Shown: piece by piece, positions 32,297-39,430 of the stretch
Position numbering within the stretch: position 1 is the first letter of the stretch
How the letters are laid out: each line of letters starts with the position of its first letter
Assembly: GCA_024413595.1 (NCBI GenBank)
Contig: JAKSUC010000030.1
Coordinates: forward strand, 1-39,430
Direction of reading: 5' to 3'
DNA: 39,430 nucleotides
Origin: Bacteroidales bacterium
GTDB taxonomy: Bacteria > Bacteroidota > Bacteroidia > Bacteroidales > UBA3824
Made by a program: the position numbers and the translations under genes
Notes under the pieces: generated by a model
Told to the model about the DNA's origin: nothing
Database searches by the model: none
The model's input: the letters and a program-made list of their open reading frames with translations, nothing else

Positions 32297-35086
32297 ATGA
32301 AAATAAATAACAAACAAAATAAATTACGTAGACGAATCAGTTATTTATTAGCAATCATATCAGTTGTATTGTTTACATTGGTTGGACTAATAGTGATAAA
32401 TCATCGCAATAAAGAAACCAAACAAGAAGTAAACGACAAAATGGAGATTGCAATATTCAATCTTCGCGATAGATTGATTTCAGAAAATAAAACCAATCAA
32501 GAAAAAGTATCAGAAAGTTTACGATTATTTATACATTTTTTGCGTCAAGGCGGACAAATAACCGAAGAATCAGATTCTATTGTACATCAAGTAACCGATT
32601 TTATAACAGGAGAATCATTTTATAGGAAAGTTCCAAGATGGACACTTAGAGGAAAAGATATAGCCGTGGTTCAAAATACAATAGATAATATCTTTAGTTT
32701 AACAGGATCAATATCTGCCATATATCAAAAAATACCAGAAGGATATTTGATTGCAGCATCAAATTTTGACCATTCAACCAAAACATTGTTGACAGATATT
32801 TTTATTCCTAATAGTAGCGATATTATACCAGTAGTAGAAAATGCAGAAATCTATACTGGAAACATGAATATACTACAAAAACAATATGTAGCTTCATTTT
32901 TCCCATTATATATAAATTCAAAAGTAAATGGCATGATTTCGTGTATGCGAAATTTTGGATTTAATAAAGAAACAATAGAATATATTAAAAATACAACATT
33001 TAATCAATCAGGATATTTATTTGCAATATCACTCTCTGGCAATACTTATATTCATCCAGAAATGAACAATAAAGAGAGTCTCCATACAGTAAGATTATTA
33101 AACAAAATAAAAGAAGCAGAAAACATTGATGGAATATTAACCTCAACATATAATTTGCCCGACAAAGATATATTTGTAAGCCAAAAAACAATATATATAA
33201 AAGAATTAGACACATTTGTAGGAGTATGTTGTCCCGAAACAGAACTAGAAATAAGCACCTCAGAATTGTCTACAATTATATTAACTTTGGTTATAGCATG
33301 TATAATAACCATATTCTTATTCATATCAATGAATTCTATATTTTTTAGTCTGTTTAATAAAATAAGATATTCAGTGGTTCAAATGGCAAAAGGAAGTATC
33401 CCTGAAAGTTCAGAAAAACCATCTGTATTTGAACCCAAAGAAATGGCAGAACTAGAACAATATGTAAGTGATATAGTAGAAATCAAAAACAAAAGAATAA
33501 AATGTATCGAAAAAATCACACAAAATGATTTTGATTCCCAAGACGATATATTACCAGGCAAAGATTTAGAAGCCGATATGTTAATGGACCTAAGACATCA
33601 ACTTTCAATAAAAAACGACGAAGATCAACAACGTAAAAATCAAGAAGAACATACAGATTGGATCAACGAAGGAATTTCAAAATTTATCGAAATATTAAGA
33701 TTTCATGGTCAAGACCGTCAAGTATTAGCTTATAATATTATAAGTAATCTAGTAAAATATATAAATGCCAATCAAGGAGCATTATATTTTACAAACGAAG
33801 ATGATCCAAATCATATAATGTTAGATATGGCTGCATGTTATGCATTTGAACATCAAAAAATAGCACAAGGAAGTTTTTCGGTTGACGAAGGATTATTAGG
33901 ACGTGCATATCACGAAAATAGAATATTAAATATCACAGATTTACCAGAAGGATATATAAAAATAGTAAGTGGATTAGGCGATGCCGAACCTAAAAATCTT
34001 ATTATTATACCATTAATTTTTAACAATAAAAATAGCGGAATGATAGAAATAGCATCGTTCCGACTAATACAAGAACATGAAATCACATTTTTATCACGTA
34101 TATCCGAAAGTATAGCAAGTGCAATATCTGGCTTAAAAATTAGTGAACGTACCGAATCTCTACTACAACAAAGTCAAGAACAAAGTAAATTGATGAAGAT
34201 CCAAGAAGTAGAAATGCGTCGTAATTTGGCTGAAATGCGTCGACTAAAAGAAGAAACCGAAAACAAAGACGTAGAAATGCGTGGTTTGTTCAGAGCCGTA
34301 GATGCCACATCTTTAGTAACAGAATATGATAAAGATGGAATGATACTTCATGTTAATCAAAAAGTAACCGATTTATTTTTGATGCAAGAAGAAGAATTAA
34401 TAGGAAAATATCATACCGATATATCATCATTTACTCCTGAAAATCAACAATATCGCAAATTTTGGGAAGATATACGTCATGGTCAAACACGAAGTTTGGT
34501 TGAATCTATAAATGCCAAAAACAAAACAATTTGGATTTCTGAAACATTCACTCCAATATTAGATGATAAAGGAAATGTACTTAAAATCATAAATATAGGT
34601 ATGGACATTTCTGAAACCAAAGTTTTAGAAAAACAGCTCCGTCTGCAAGAAAGAGAAATAAATAGGCAGTTGGACAAAATGAATCAAAAAGAAAAAGAAC
34701 TTGCAGATAAACAATCATTTATAGAAAATAGAGAATTAGAAATACAAACATTTACACAAGCATTTGACAATTGTATGATTCGAATCGATTTTAATCGACG
34801 AGGAATAATATTATATGCCAACTCTATGTTTATAAAACTAATGGGCGTGGCCGAAACTGAAATTATAAATCATGATTTAACAGAATTTATAGTTCCCGAA
34901 GCAGTAGTATTGTTTGAAACATCGTTAACAATGCTTTGTTCAGGTAAAGATTTATCAGAAAAAATAAGATTTGTTTCTGGTTTTAGTAAAAAAATTAGCG
35001 CAAATGTTCATGAATTTCCTATAATAAATACATTAGGAGACGTTGAACGTATAATGCTTATTGGTAACATTATAAAAGAAAGCTAA
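32297..35086 (+). CDS. Membrane sensor: Cache, GAF, two PAS domains, no output domain
   Basis: A 929-residue protein. Helix 1 at about 14-35. The periplasmic sensor at about 36-323 resembles the Cache_3-Cache_2 fusion (ENAEIYTGNMNILQKQYVAS, SGYLFAISLSGNTYIHP). Helix 2 at about 324-350. A HAMP-like stretch lies at 355-440. GAF domain at about 455-615 (ISNLVKYINANQGALYF, EGLLGRAYHENRI, SESIASAISGLK). Coiled coil at 616-660. PAS 1 at about 662-775, ending GMDISETK. Coiled coil at 776-815. PAS 2 at about 820-925. No histidine kinase, cyclase, phosphatase or chemotaxis signalling domain follows. It is one base upstream of a second protein of the same design. Confidence 0.85.
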   Translation: MKINNKQNKLRRRISYLLAIISVVLFTLVGLIVINHRNKETKQEVNDKMEIAIFNLRDRLISENKTNQEKVSESLRLFIHFLRQGGQITEESDSIVHQVTDFITGESFYRKVPRWTLRGKDIAVVQNTIDNIFSLTGSISAIYQKIPEGYLIAASNFDHSTKTLLTDIFIPNSSDIIPVVENAEIYTGNMNILQKQYVASFFPLYINSKVNGMISCMRNFGFNKETIEYIKNTTFNQSGYLFAISLSGNTYIHPEMNNKESLHTVRLLNKIKEAENIDGILTSTYNLPDKDIFVSQKTIYIKELDTFVGVCCPETELEISTSELSTIILTLVIACIITIFLFISMNSIFFSLFNKIRYSVVQMAKGSIPESSEKPSVFEPKEMAELEQYVSDIVEIKNKRIKCIEKITQNDFDSQDDILPGKDLEADMLMDLRHQLSIKNDEDQQRKNQEEHTDWINEGISKFIEILRFHGQDRQVLAYNIISNLVKYINANQGALYFTNEDDPNHIMLDMAACYAFEHQKIAQGSFSVDEGLLGRAYHENRILNITDLPEGYIKIVSGLGDAEPKNLIIIPLIFNNKNSGMIEIASFRLIQEHEITFLSRISESIASAISGLKISERTESLLQQSQEQSKLMKIQEVEMRRNLAEMRRLKEETENKDVEMRGLFRAVDATSLVTEYDKDGMILHVNQKVTDLFLMQEEELIGKYHTDISSFTPENQQYRKFWEDIRHGQTRSLVESINAKNKTIWISETFTPILDDKGNVLKIINIGMDISETKVLEKQLRLQEREINRQLDKMNQKEKELADKQSFIENRELEIQTFTQAFDNCMIRIDFNRRGIILYANSMFIKLMGVAETEIINHDLTEFIVPEAVVLFETSLTMLCSGKDLSEKIRFVSGFSKKISANVHEFPIINTLGDVERIMLIGNIIKES

Positions 35087-35087
35087 A

Positions 35088-37511
35088 ATGTTAGAGAATG
35101 TAAAATCTAAAATAAACAAGATATTTAAAAATTCTTATAATTTTTATACAGCATACGCAATTATAAGTTTTACTATTATTATGATTGTAGCATGTATAAT
35201 AGGTATTGTTGGTCGTAGTAATTCTATAAAATCAACAAAAGCAGAAATGGAGTCTGTTACAATGTCTATTTCCGACAAGGTTAACGAAAAAATAAGTCAT
35301 TATGCTGGAAATATAAAAAAAATAACTACGTGGTTTAATCAAATAGGAAATCCTGAACTAGATTTTACTATTTCAAGAAAGCAAGCATCAATAGTTCTTT
35401 CTGAAAATATATCACAAGAACCTGAAATGAAATATCTTTTTTCGGTTTGGGAACCTCAAATGTTTGATGGTAAAGATTCTATTTATGCTTTAAAAGAATA
35501 TCATGATTCTACTGGTAGATTTATTCCAGAATTTAGAAAAAATAATGATGGTATTATAGAACAAGATTATGTAAAAAATTATAATGATAAAGACGATATA
35601 AACTCTTATTATTATTTTAAAACAAGAACAGGATTAACTTTTAGCGAACCTCGATTAATAAGAGAAAATGCCAAAAATGTTTTATTACTACCTGTAACAA
35701 TTCCATTAAAATTTGGAACTAGATTGTTAGGTGTGTTGGGGGCTGAATTTAATATTTCTAGTTTATCTAACGAATTGTCAGATTTAGAAATACCTAAATA
35801 TTATGGAATTGTAGTATTTTCTCATAGTGGAAAAATTATAGCAGCTACAGAAAAAAAATTACTTATAGGACGTGAAGTTAATACTGTATTTCCTAATAAT
35901 ACAGACTTCTTTTTCTTAAAATTTAGAAGAGGCGATAATTTTGAAATTTATCAAGATAATGATTATATAATAAATCGTGATTTAAAACTAGAAGAATATA
36001 ACACTCATTTTGATATATGTGTAATAATAGACAAAGACGCATTAACTCATAATGGAAATATATTTTTGGTAAAGTCTTTAGGCATAGGTTTATTAATCTT
36101 TATATTATTAACCATTTTAGTTATCTTTTTTAGAAATTATTATACATCACAAATCGAAATTCTTACTCACAAAGGAGAAATAATGACAGATGTTGATAAA
36201 GAATATATAAAGAAAACAGGATTGTATATACCTGAATTACAAAATCTTGATAATATAATGCTAAAATATCATCAAACATTTGTAAAAATTAGAGATTTAA
36301 ATAAAGAAATAGAACAACATAGCTATAATGATACACTAGACACATTGCCTCGCGAAAACAAATTTCAACAGAGTTATAACAAAATGTTGGAAACATTACG
36401 TGAAATAGCATCTTCTGAAAATAATCGTAAAGAAAACGAAACTCGAGAAAATTGGATAAAACAAGGTGTAGCTCTTATAAACGAATCTATGAGAATCGGA
36501 ACTAACCAAGTAGATCTTTTATGTGATAATATTTTGCTTACATTAATAAAGTATTCTGACGCTGTGTTAGGTGGTATTTATATCAATTCAAACGAAGATG
36601 ATGGGCAATATCTGCAATTGGTTTCGTCTGTAGCATTAGGAAAAAAGAAAGCTTTAAAAATAAAAGTGCAAAAAGGAGTTGGTATTGTGGGAACATGTGC
36701 TCTTGAAAAAAGCATGATTACACTAAATAATCTTCCTGACAATTATGTAAATGTTATTTCAGGATTAGGAAAATCAAAACCAAAAACTCTAGTTGTTACT
36801 CCTTTATTATACGATGGCGAATTAATAGCTGTTATTGAAATCGCATTTTTAAGAAGTTTAAAAGATTATGAAACCAAATTTTTAGAAATAATGTCAAGCA
36901 CGGTTGCTAGTGCTTTAGTAACAGCAAGAATAAACGCAAAAACAGAACAGTTGATGAAACAATTTAGGGCACAAGCTGATACTTTAGTAGAAAATGAAAA
37001 GCTAATGTCCGAAAATATTAGAACTCTAAAAGCTGAACAACAAAAATCTCGCGAACGTGAAGCCGATATGAAAAGTTTGATCGATGCTGTTAATAATACA
37101 ATTTTAACTATTGAATATACAACTGAAGGTGTATTATTAACCGCAAACGACAAATACTTAAAAAATATGCACTATGAATTGTCTGAAATTCAAGGTGTAA
37201 ACGTTCTTGATCTTGTAAAAACTGAACGTGAAGAATTAAAAAATGTTATTCATAATGTGTCAACAACAGGACAATATTATGAAAAAGAAATGAAACGTTT
37301 TACTAAAAGTGGTGAAGTGCGTTGGCTTTGGTCAACTTATACTCCTTATTATAATTACGAAGGCAAAATCACTAAAATTTTATACTTTGCAATTGATATA
37401 ACAGAAACTAAGCAACATCAAGAAATGCTTGAAAATAAAATAAAAGAATTAGAAGAATTATCCCAAAAACTTCAAAACGAAAATAAACAATTACAAGATA
37501 AAAAAGAGTAA
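35088..37511 (+). CDS. Membrane sensor: dCache, GAF, PAS, no output domain
   Basis: An 807-residue protein. Helix 1 at about 20-42. A double-Cache-type periplasmic domain at about 43-325 (MFDGKDSIYALKEYHD, YYYFKTRTGLTFSEPRLI, LLGVLGAEFNIS, VVFSHSGKIIAATE). Helix 2 at about 326-348. Helical linker. GAF at about 455-615 (DAVLGGIYINSNED, VGIVGTCALEKSMI). Coiled coil at 616-660. PAS at about 662-775 with LYFAIDITETK, then a terminal coiled coil (KIKELEELSQKLQNENKQL). As in the preceding gene, no catalytic output domain is present. One base separates the two genes, so translational coupling is likely. The differing Cache domains suggest different ligands feeding one cytoplasmic scaffold. Confidence 0.85.
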   Translation: MLENVKSKINKIFKNSYNFYTAYAIISFTIIMIVACIIGIVGRSNSIKSTKAEMESVTMSISDKVNEKISHYAGNIKKITTWFNQIGNPELDFTISRKQASIVLSENISQEPEMKYLFSVWEPQMFDGKDSIYALKEYHDSTGRFIPEFRKNNDGIIEQDYVKNYNDKDDINSYYYFKTRTGLTFSEPRLIRENAKNVLLLPVTIPLKFGTRLLGVLGAEFNISSLSNELSDLEIPKYYGIVVFSHSGKIIAATEKKLLIGREVNTVFPNNTDFFFLKFRRGDNFEIYQDNDYIINRDLKLEEYNTHFDICVIIDKDALTHNGNIFLVKSLGIGLLIFILLTILVIFFRNYYTSQIEILTHKGEIMTDVDKEYIKKTGLYIPELQNLDNIMLKYHQTFVKIRDLNKEIEQHSYNDTLDTLPRENKFQQSYNKMLETLREIASSENNRKENETRENWIKQGVALINESMRIGTNQVDLLCDNILLTLIKYSDAVLGGIYINSNEDDGQYLQLVSSVALGKKKALKIKVQKGVGIVGTCALEKSMITLNNLPDNYVNVISGLGKSKPKTLVVTPLLYDGELIAVIEIAFLRSLKDYETKFLEIMSSTVASALVTARINAKTEQLMKQFRAQADTLVENEKLMSENIRTLKAEQQKSREREADMKSLIDAVNNTILTIEYTTEGVLLTANDKYLKNMHYELSEIQGVNVLDLVKTEREELKNVIHNVSTTGQYYEKEMKRFTKSGEVRWLWSTYTPYYNYEGKITKILYFAIDITETKQHQEMLENKIKELEELSQKLQNENKQLQDKKE

Positions 37512-37534
37512 AAATAAACTAACTTTAATAAATT

Positions 37535-38353
37535 ATGTATTGTAAAACATGTGGCAAACAAGTATCCGAAGGAACAATAATCTGTGATACTTGTGGACGA
37601 AATATAAATGAAGGAACAACATATTGCCCCAATTGTGGTCATTATTGTATGCCTGGAGATACAAATTGCATTCAATGTAATTTTGAATTAACCAAAAATT
37701 TAGGACAAAATAGTTTTAACCAATCAAATTCAAACAATATAGGTGCAATGCCTCCTCCTATATCTTTAGAAGAACAAAAAGAAGCAGAATTTGGTAAAAA
37801 GTATTGTAGAAATTGCGGTTTAAAAATAGACGCTCAATCTTTAAGGTGTCCATATTGTGATTCTGTTGTAAATTCATCAACTAATTATTGCCCTAAATGT
37901 GGTATGGGTACAATGAGTATTGATAAAAGTTGCAACTATTGCGGAACAACATTTGATTCTGCTCCTAATTTAAATGAACAAAAAAATACACAAAATAATA
38001 CTTATAAACAAAATCCACCACAGTTTAATCAACCAAACTACGCAGAACCAAATCAATATAAAAGACCAAACGATTATGTATCAGCACCGCCTCCTGTTTA
38101 TCAAACCAACAAATATAATATAAATATCAATAACAACAGAGGAAATTGTAGTTTTATAGTCACATTATTATTGTGTTTTTTCCTTGGATATTTTGGCGTT
38201 CATAGATTTTATACTAAAAATTATATTGCTGGAATAATTCAATTATTAACTGGTGGAGGATGTGGTATATGGTGGTTAGTTGATTTAATTATAATTTTAG
38301 TAGACTGCTATCATGATGGAGATGGAAAACTTTTAAACAAAGACAATATTTAA
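37535..38353 (+). CDS. Zinc-ribbon and TM2-domain membrane protein
   Basis: A 272-residue protein. The N-terminal 145 residues hold eight Cys-x2-Cys knuckles (CKTC, CDTC, CPNC, CIQC, CRNC, CPYC, CPKC, CNYC), enough for four zinc ribbons. A Pro/Asn/Gln-rich linker spans about 146-200. A TM2 domain at about 205-262 has two helices joined by the family turn GYFGVHRFY, with GGGCGIWWLVD in the second. Zinc-ribbon/TM2 proteins are common but of unknown function. It begins 23 bases after the second sensor, in the same direction, and could be the third cistron. Confidence 0.85.
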   Translation: MYCKTCGKQVSEGTIICDTCGRNINEGTTYCPNCGHYCMPGDTNCIQCNFELTKNLGQNSFNQSNSNNIGAMPPPISLEEQKEAEFGKKYCRNCGLKIDAQSLRCPYCDSVVNSSTNYCPKCGMGTMSIDKSCNYCGTTFDSAPNLNEQKNTQNNTYKQNPPQFNQPNYAEPNQYKRPNDYVSAPPPVYQTNKYNININNNRGNCSFIVTLLLCFFLGYFGVHRFYTKNYIAGIIQLLTGGGCGIWWLVDLIIILVDCYHDGDGKLLNKDNI

Positions 38354-38428
38354 TAATAATGATTTTTATATAAATATTAAAATTGAAAAAATCTTAATTT
38401 TTTAATAAAAAAAATTATTTAAAAAGTA

Positions 38429-38457
38429 TTGTTAATTTCAAAATTAGTTTATATTTG
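38429..38457 (+). promoter_or_regulatory. Candidate promoter of the RRM gene
   Basis: TTG (38429-38431), 18 bases, TATATTTG (38450-38457): an exact -7 element at good spacing. A second exact -7 match, TAATTTTG, lies at 38465-38472. Confidence 0.55.
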
Positions 38458-38463
38458 CAACGA

Positions 38464-38611
38464 ATAATTTTGAGAACTGACTTCAGAAAAACTTTAATTT
38501 GCAAATGTCAAATAGCGAGTTTTAGTCTTATGTTTATGGGTTCTATTTTATTATTCTATTGCTATTATTTTATTAAATATAATTTTTTATCTATTTTTAT
38601 TAATTAACACA
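38464..38611 (+). promoter_or_regulatory. Long 5' leader of the RRM gene
   Basis: About 150 bases from the predicted start to the ATG, without an open frame. The first half has a mixed composition (GAGAACTGACTTCAG, TTTGCAAATGTCAAAT), the second is T-rich. Long leaders are usual for cold-induced or self-regulated RNA-binding protein genes. No specific fold was established by eye. Confidence 0.4.
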
Positions 38612-39265
38612 ATGAACATTTACATTGCAAATTTAAGTTTTGATTTTACAGACGACGACTTAAAAGAATTGTTTACAAATTATGGCACTATCAATTCTGC
38701 AAAAGTAATTTTAGACAAAGAAACACACAAATCAAAAGGATTTGGATTTGTAGAAATGCCTAATGATGAAGAAGGTCAAAAAGCAATTGACGAATTAAAT
38801 GGCGCAACTCTCGACGAAAAAGTAATTAAAGTATCGGTCGCACGTCCTCGTTCTGAAAACAACCAACAAAGACCACAAGGTGGTTACAATAATGGTGGTC
38901 AACGCAGATTTAATAACGGTGGTTATCGTAACAACAATGGAGGTTTCCGCAACAATAATGGCGGTTTCCGTAGACGTAACAACTTTAACAACGGTGGCTA
39001 TCGTAACAATAATTTTAATAACGGCGGTGATTCTGAAGGCGGTTACAACAATGGTGGCTATCGTAACAATGGCTACAACAACGGTTACAGAAACAATCGT
39101 TACAACAACGATGGCGGCTACAACAATGGCGGTTATAATAACAATCGTTACAACAATAACAATGATAACGATTTTAGCAATAATGATCGCTATTCTAACA
39201 ACAATGACCGTTACAACAACGATCGTTTCAATGACGAAAGTAAATATACCGACGGTAACGAATAA
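38612..39265 (+). CDS. RRM RNA-binding protein with Gly/Asn/Arg-rich tail
   Basis: A 217-residue protein. One RRM at residues 1-80: RNP2 IYIANL near the start and RNP1 KSKGFGFVEM at about 46-55, followed by AIDELNG and IKVSVARPR, complete for RNA binding. The remaining 135 residues are low-complexity NNGG, RNN and YNN repeats with Arg, Tyr and Phe scattered, ending acidic. The design matches bacterial cold-inducible glycine-rich RNA-binding proteins (Rbp type) found in Cyanobacteria and Bacteroidota. The tail is probably disordered and may promote assembly with RNA. A long leader precedes it and a terminator follows. Confidence 0.93.
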   Translation: MNIYIANLSFDFTDDDLKELFTNYGTINSAKVILDKETHKSKGFGFVEMPNDEEGQKAIDELNGATLDEKVIKVSVARPRSENNQQRPQGGYNNGGQRRFNNGGYRNNNGGFRNNNGGFRRRNNFNNGGYRNNNFNNGGDSEGGYNNGGYRNNGYNNGYRNNRYNNDGGYNNGGYNNNRYNNNNDNDFSNNDRYSNNNDRYNNDRFNDESKYTDGNE

Positions 39266-39291
39266 GATTTTTCTTTAAAATAGCAATATGT

Positions 39292-39318
39292 AAGGCGAAC
39301 TTTTTAGCTCGCCTTTTT
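39292..39318 (+). terminator. Terminator of the RRM gene
   Basis: A 7-bp stem (AAGGCGA at 39292-39298, TCGCCTT at 39309-39315), with two further pairs possible inside, is followed by T, then G and another T-run. Confidence 0.85.
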
Positions 39319-39348
39319 GTTTTTTTATTATTTTTCAAAAGAATTTTA

Positions 39349-39403
39349 TTTATCTTTGTATTAAAATAATACACAAAACTATGGGTCTATATTTAAATCC
39401 AAA
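39349..39403. repeat. Repeat copy C: conserved promoter and start of ATPase/nuclease family
   Basis: A perfect inverted copy of positions 1-55. The homology stops abruptly upstream of the promoter but continues in coding sense into the gene fragment at 39381. Confidence 0.9.
39351..39358 (+). promoter_or_regulatory. -7 element of ATPase/nuclease copy C
   Basis: TATCTTTG, an exact TAnnTTTG match, 22 bases before the ATG at 39381. Identical in the other two copies. Confidence 0.5.
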
Positions 39404-39430
39404 TATTGAGAATTTTCTAAAAGGTTTTAA
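39381..39430 (+). CDS. 5' end of AAA-ATPase/PD-(D/E)XK family gene (copy C, leaves window)
   Basis: Encodes MGLYLNPNIENFLKGF before the window ends. It is close to copy B (MGLYLNPNIDNFLEAF) but has already diverged at three of sixteen residues, so it is a true paralogue and not a second reading of the same locus. The function is inferred from copy B. Confidence 0.75.
   Translation, partial: MGLYLNPNIENFLKGF

Noticed and set aside
38880..39278. Second open frame or CRISPR-like repeats in the RRM gene tail
   Set aside because: The repeats are short NNGG codon repeats within one coding frame, without spacers; the other frame is Thr/Val/Ile-monotonous and has no protein character.

Overview
The window is AT-rich (roughly 30% GC by eye), densely coded, and looks like a chromosomal segment of a Bacteroidota member, most likely order Bacteroidales. 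Evidence: a complete nqrABCDEF sodium pump, the exbB / 4-TM protein / exbD / exbD layout, a type IX secretion (T9SS) C-terminal domain, a carboxypeptidase-regulatory-domain outer membrane protein, a 6-bladed beta-propeller lipoprotein, Ser/Gly-Cys lipoboxes, an RRM protein with a Gly/Asn tail, and many copies of the Bacteroidota -7 promoter element TAnnTTTG instead of a -10 TATAAT.

Layout. 1-3.3 kb: the 5' end of an AAA-ATPase/PD-(D/E)XK gene leaving the window on the left, an outer membrane protein, and a complete second copy of the ATPase/nuclease-like gene. 3.4-9.3 kb: nqrABCDEF on the minus strand. 9.6-12.5 kb: a small lipoprotein, mtnN, an AAA+ ATPase pseudogene with two in-frame stops, a secreted protein, and an AT-rich stretch ending in a long rod-shaped RNA candidate. 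12.5-16.7 kb: lipoprotein, outer membrane barrel, and a chymotrypsin-fold serine protease with a T9SS tail. 16.7-20.2 kb: M23 peptidase and an ABC-F ATPase, divergent. 20.4-27.3 kb, minus strand: exbD, exbD, 4-TM protein, exbB preceded by a tRNA-like structured element, then fabD, dprA, an LptF/LptG permease and tgt. 27.5-29.9 kb, plus strand: glycosyltransferase, sigma factor and rsmG, tightly packed. 30-39 kb: beta-propeller lipoprotein, TerB-like protein, two consecutive Cache-GAF-PAS sensors without any output domain, a zinc-ribbon/TM2 membrane protein and an RRM protein with a long leader. The window closes with the 5' end of a third ATPase/nuclease-like copy.

How the parts fit. NqrABCDEF turns NADH oxidation into a sodium gradient. 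ExbB/ExbD use an ion gradient to drive outer-membrane transport, which fits the outer-membrane and lipoprotein content. LptF/G, the M23 peptidase and the glycosyltransferase serve envelope assembly. fabD, dprA, tgt, rsmG and mtnN are housekeeping genes.

The less ordinary items are the rod-shaped RNA at 12.3-12.5 kb, the tRNA-like element upstream of exbB, the output-less sensor pair, the three homogenised 5' ends of the ATPase/nuclease family (both window edges lie inside copies, as expected where an assembly breaks at a repeat), and the RRM gene with its leader. All calls come from reading the sequence; no search or folding program was run.
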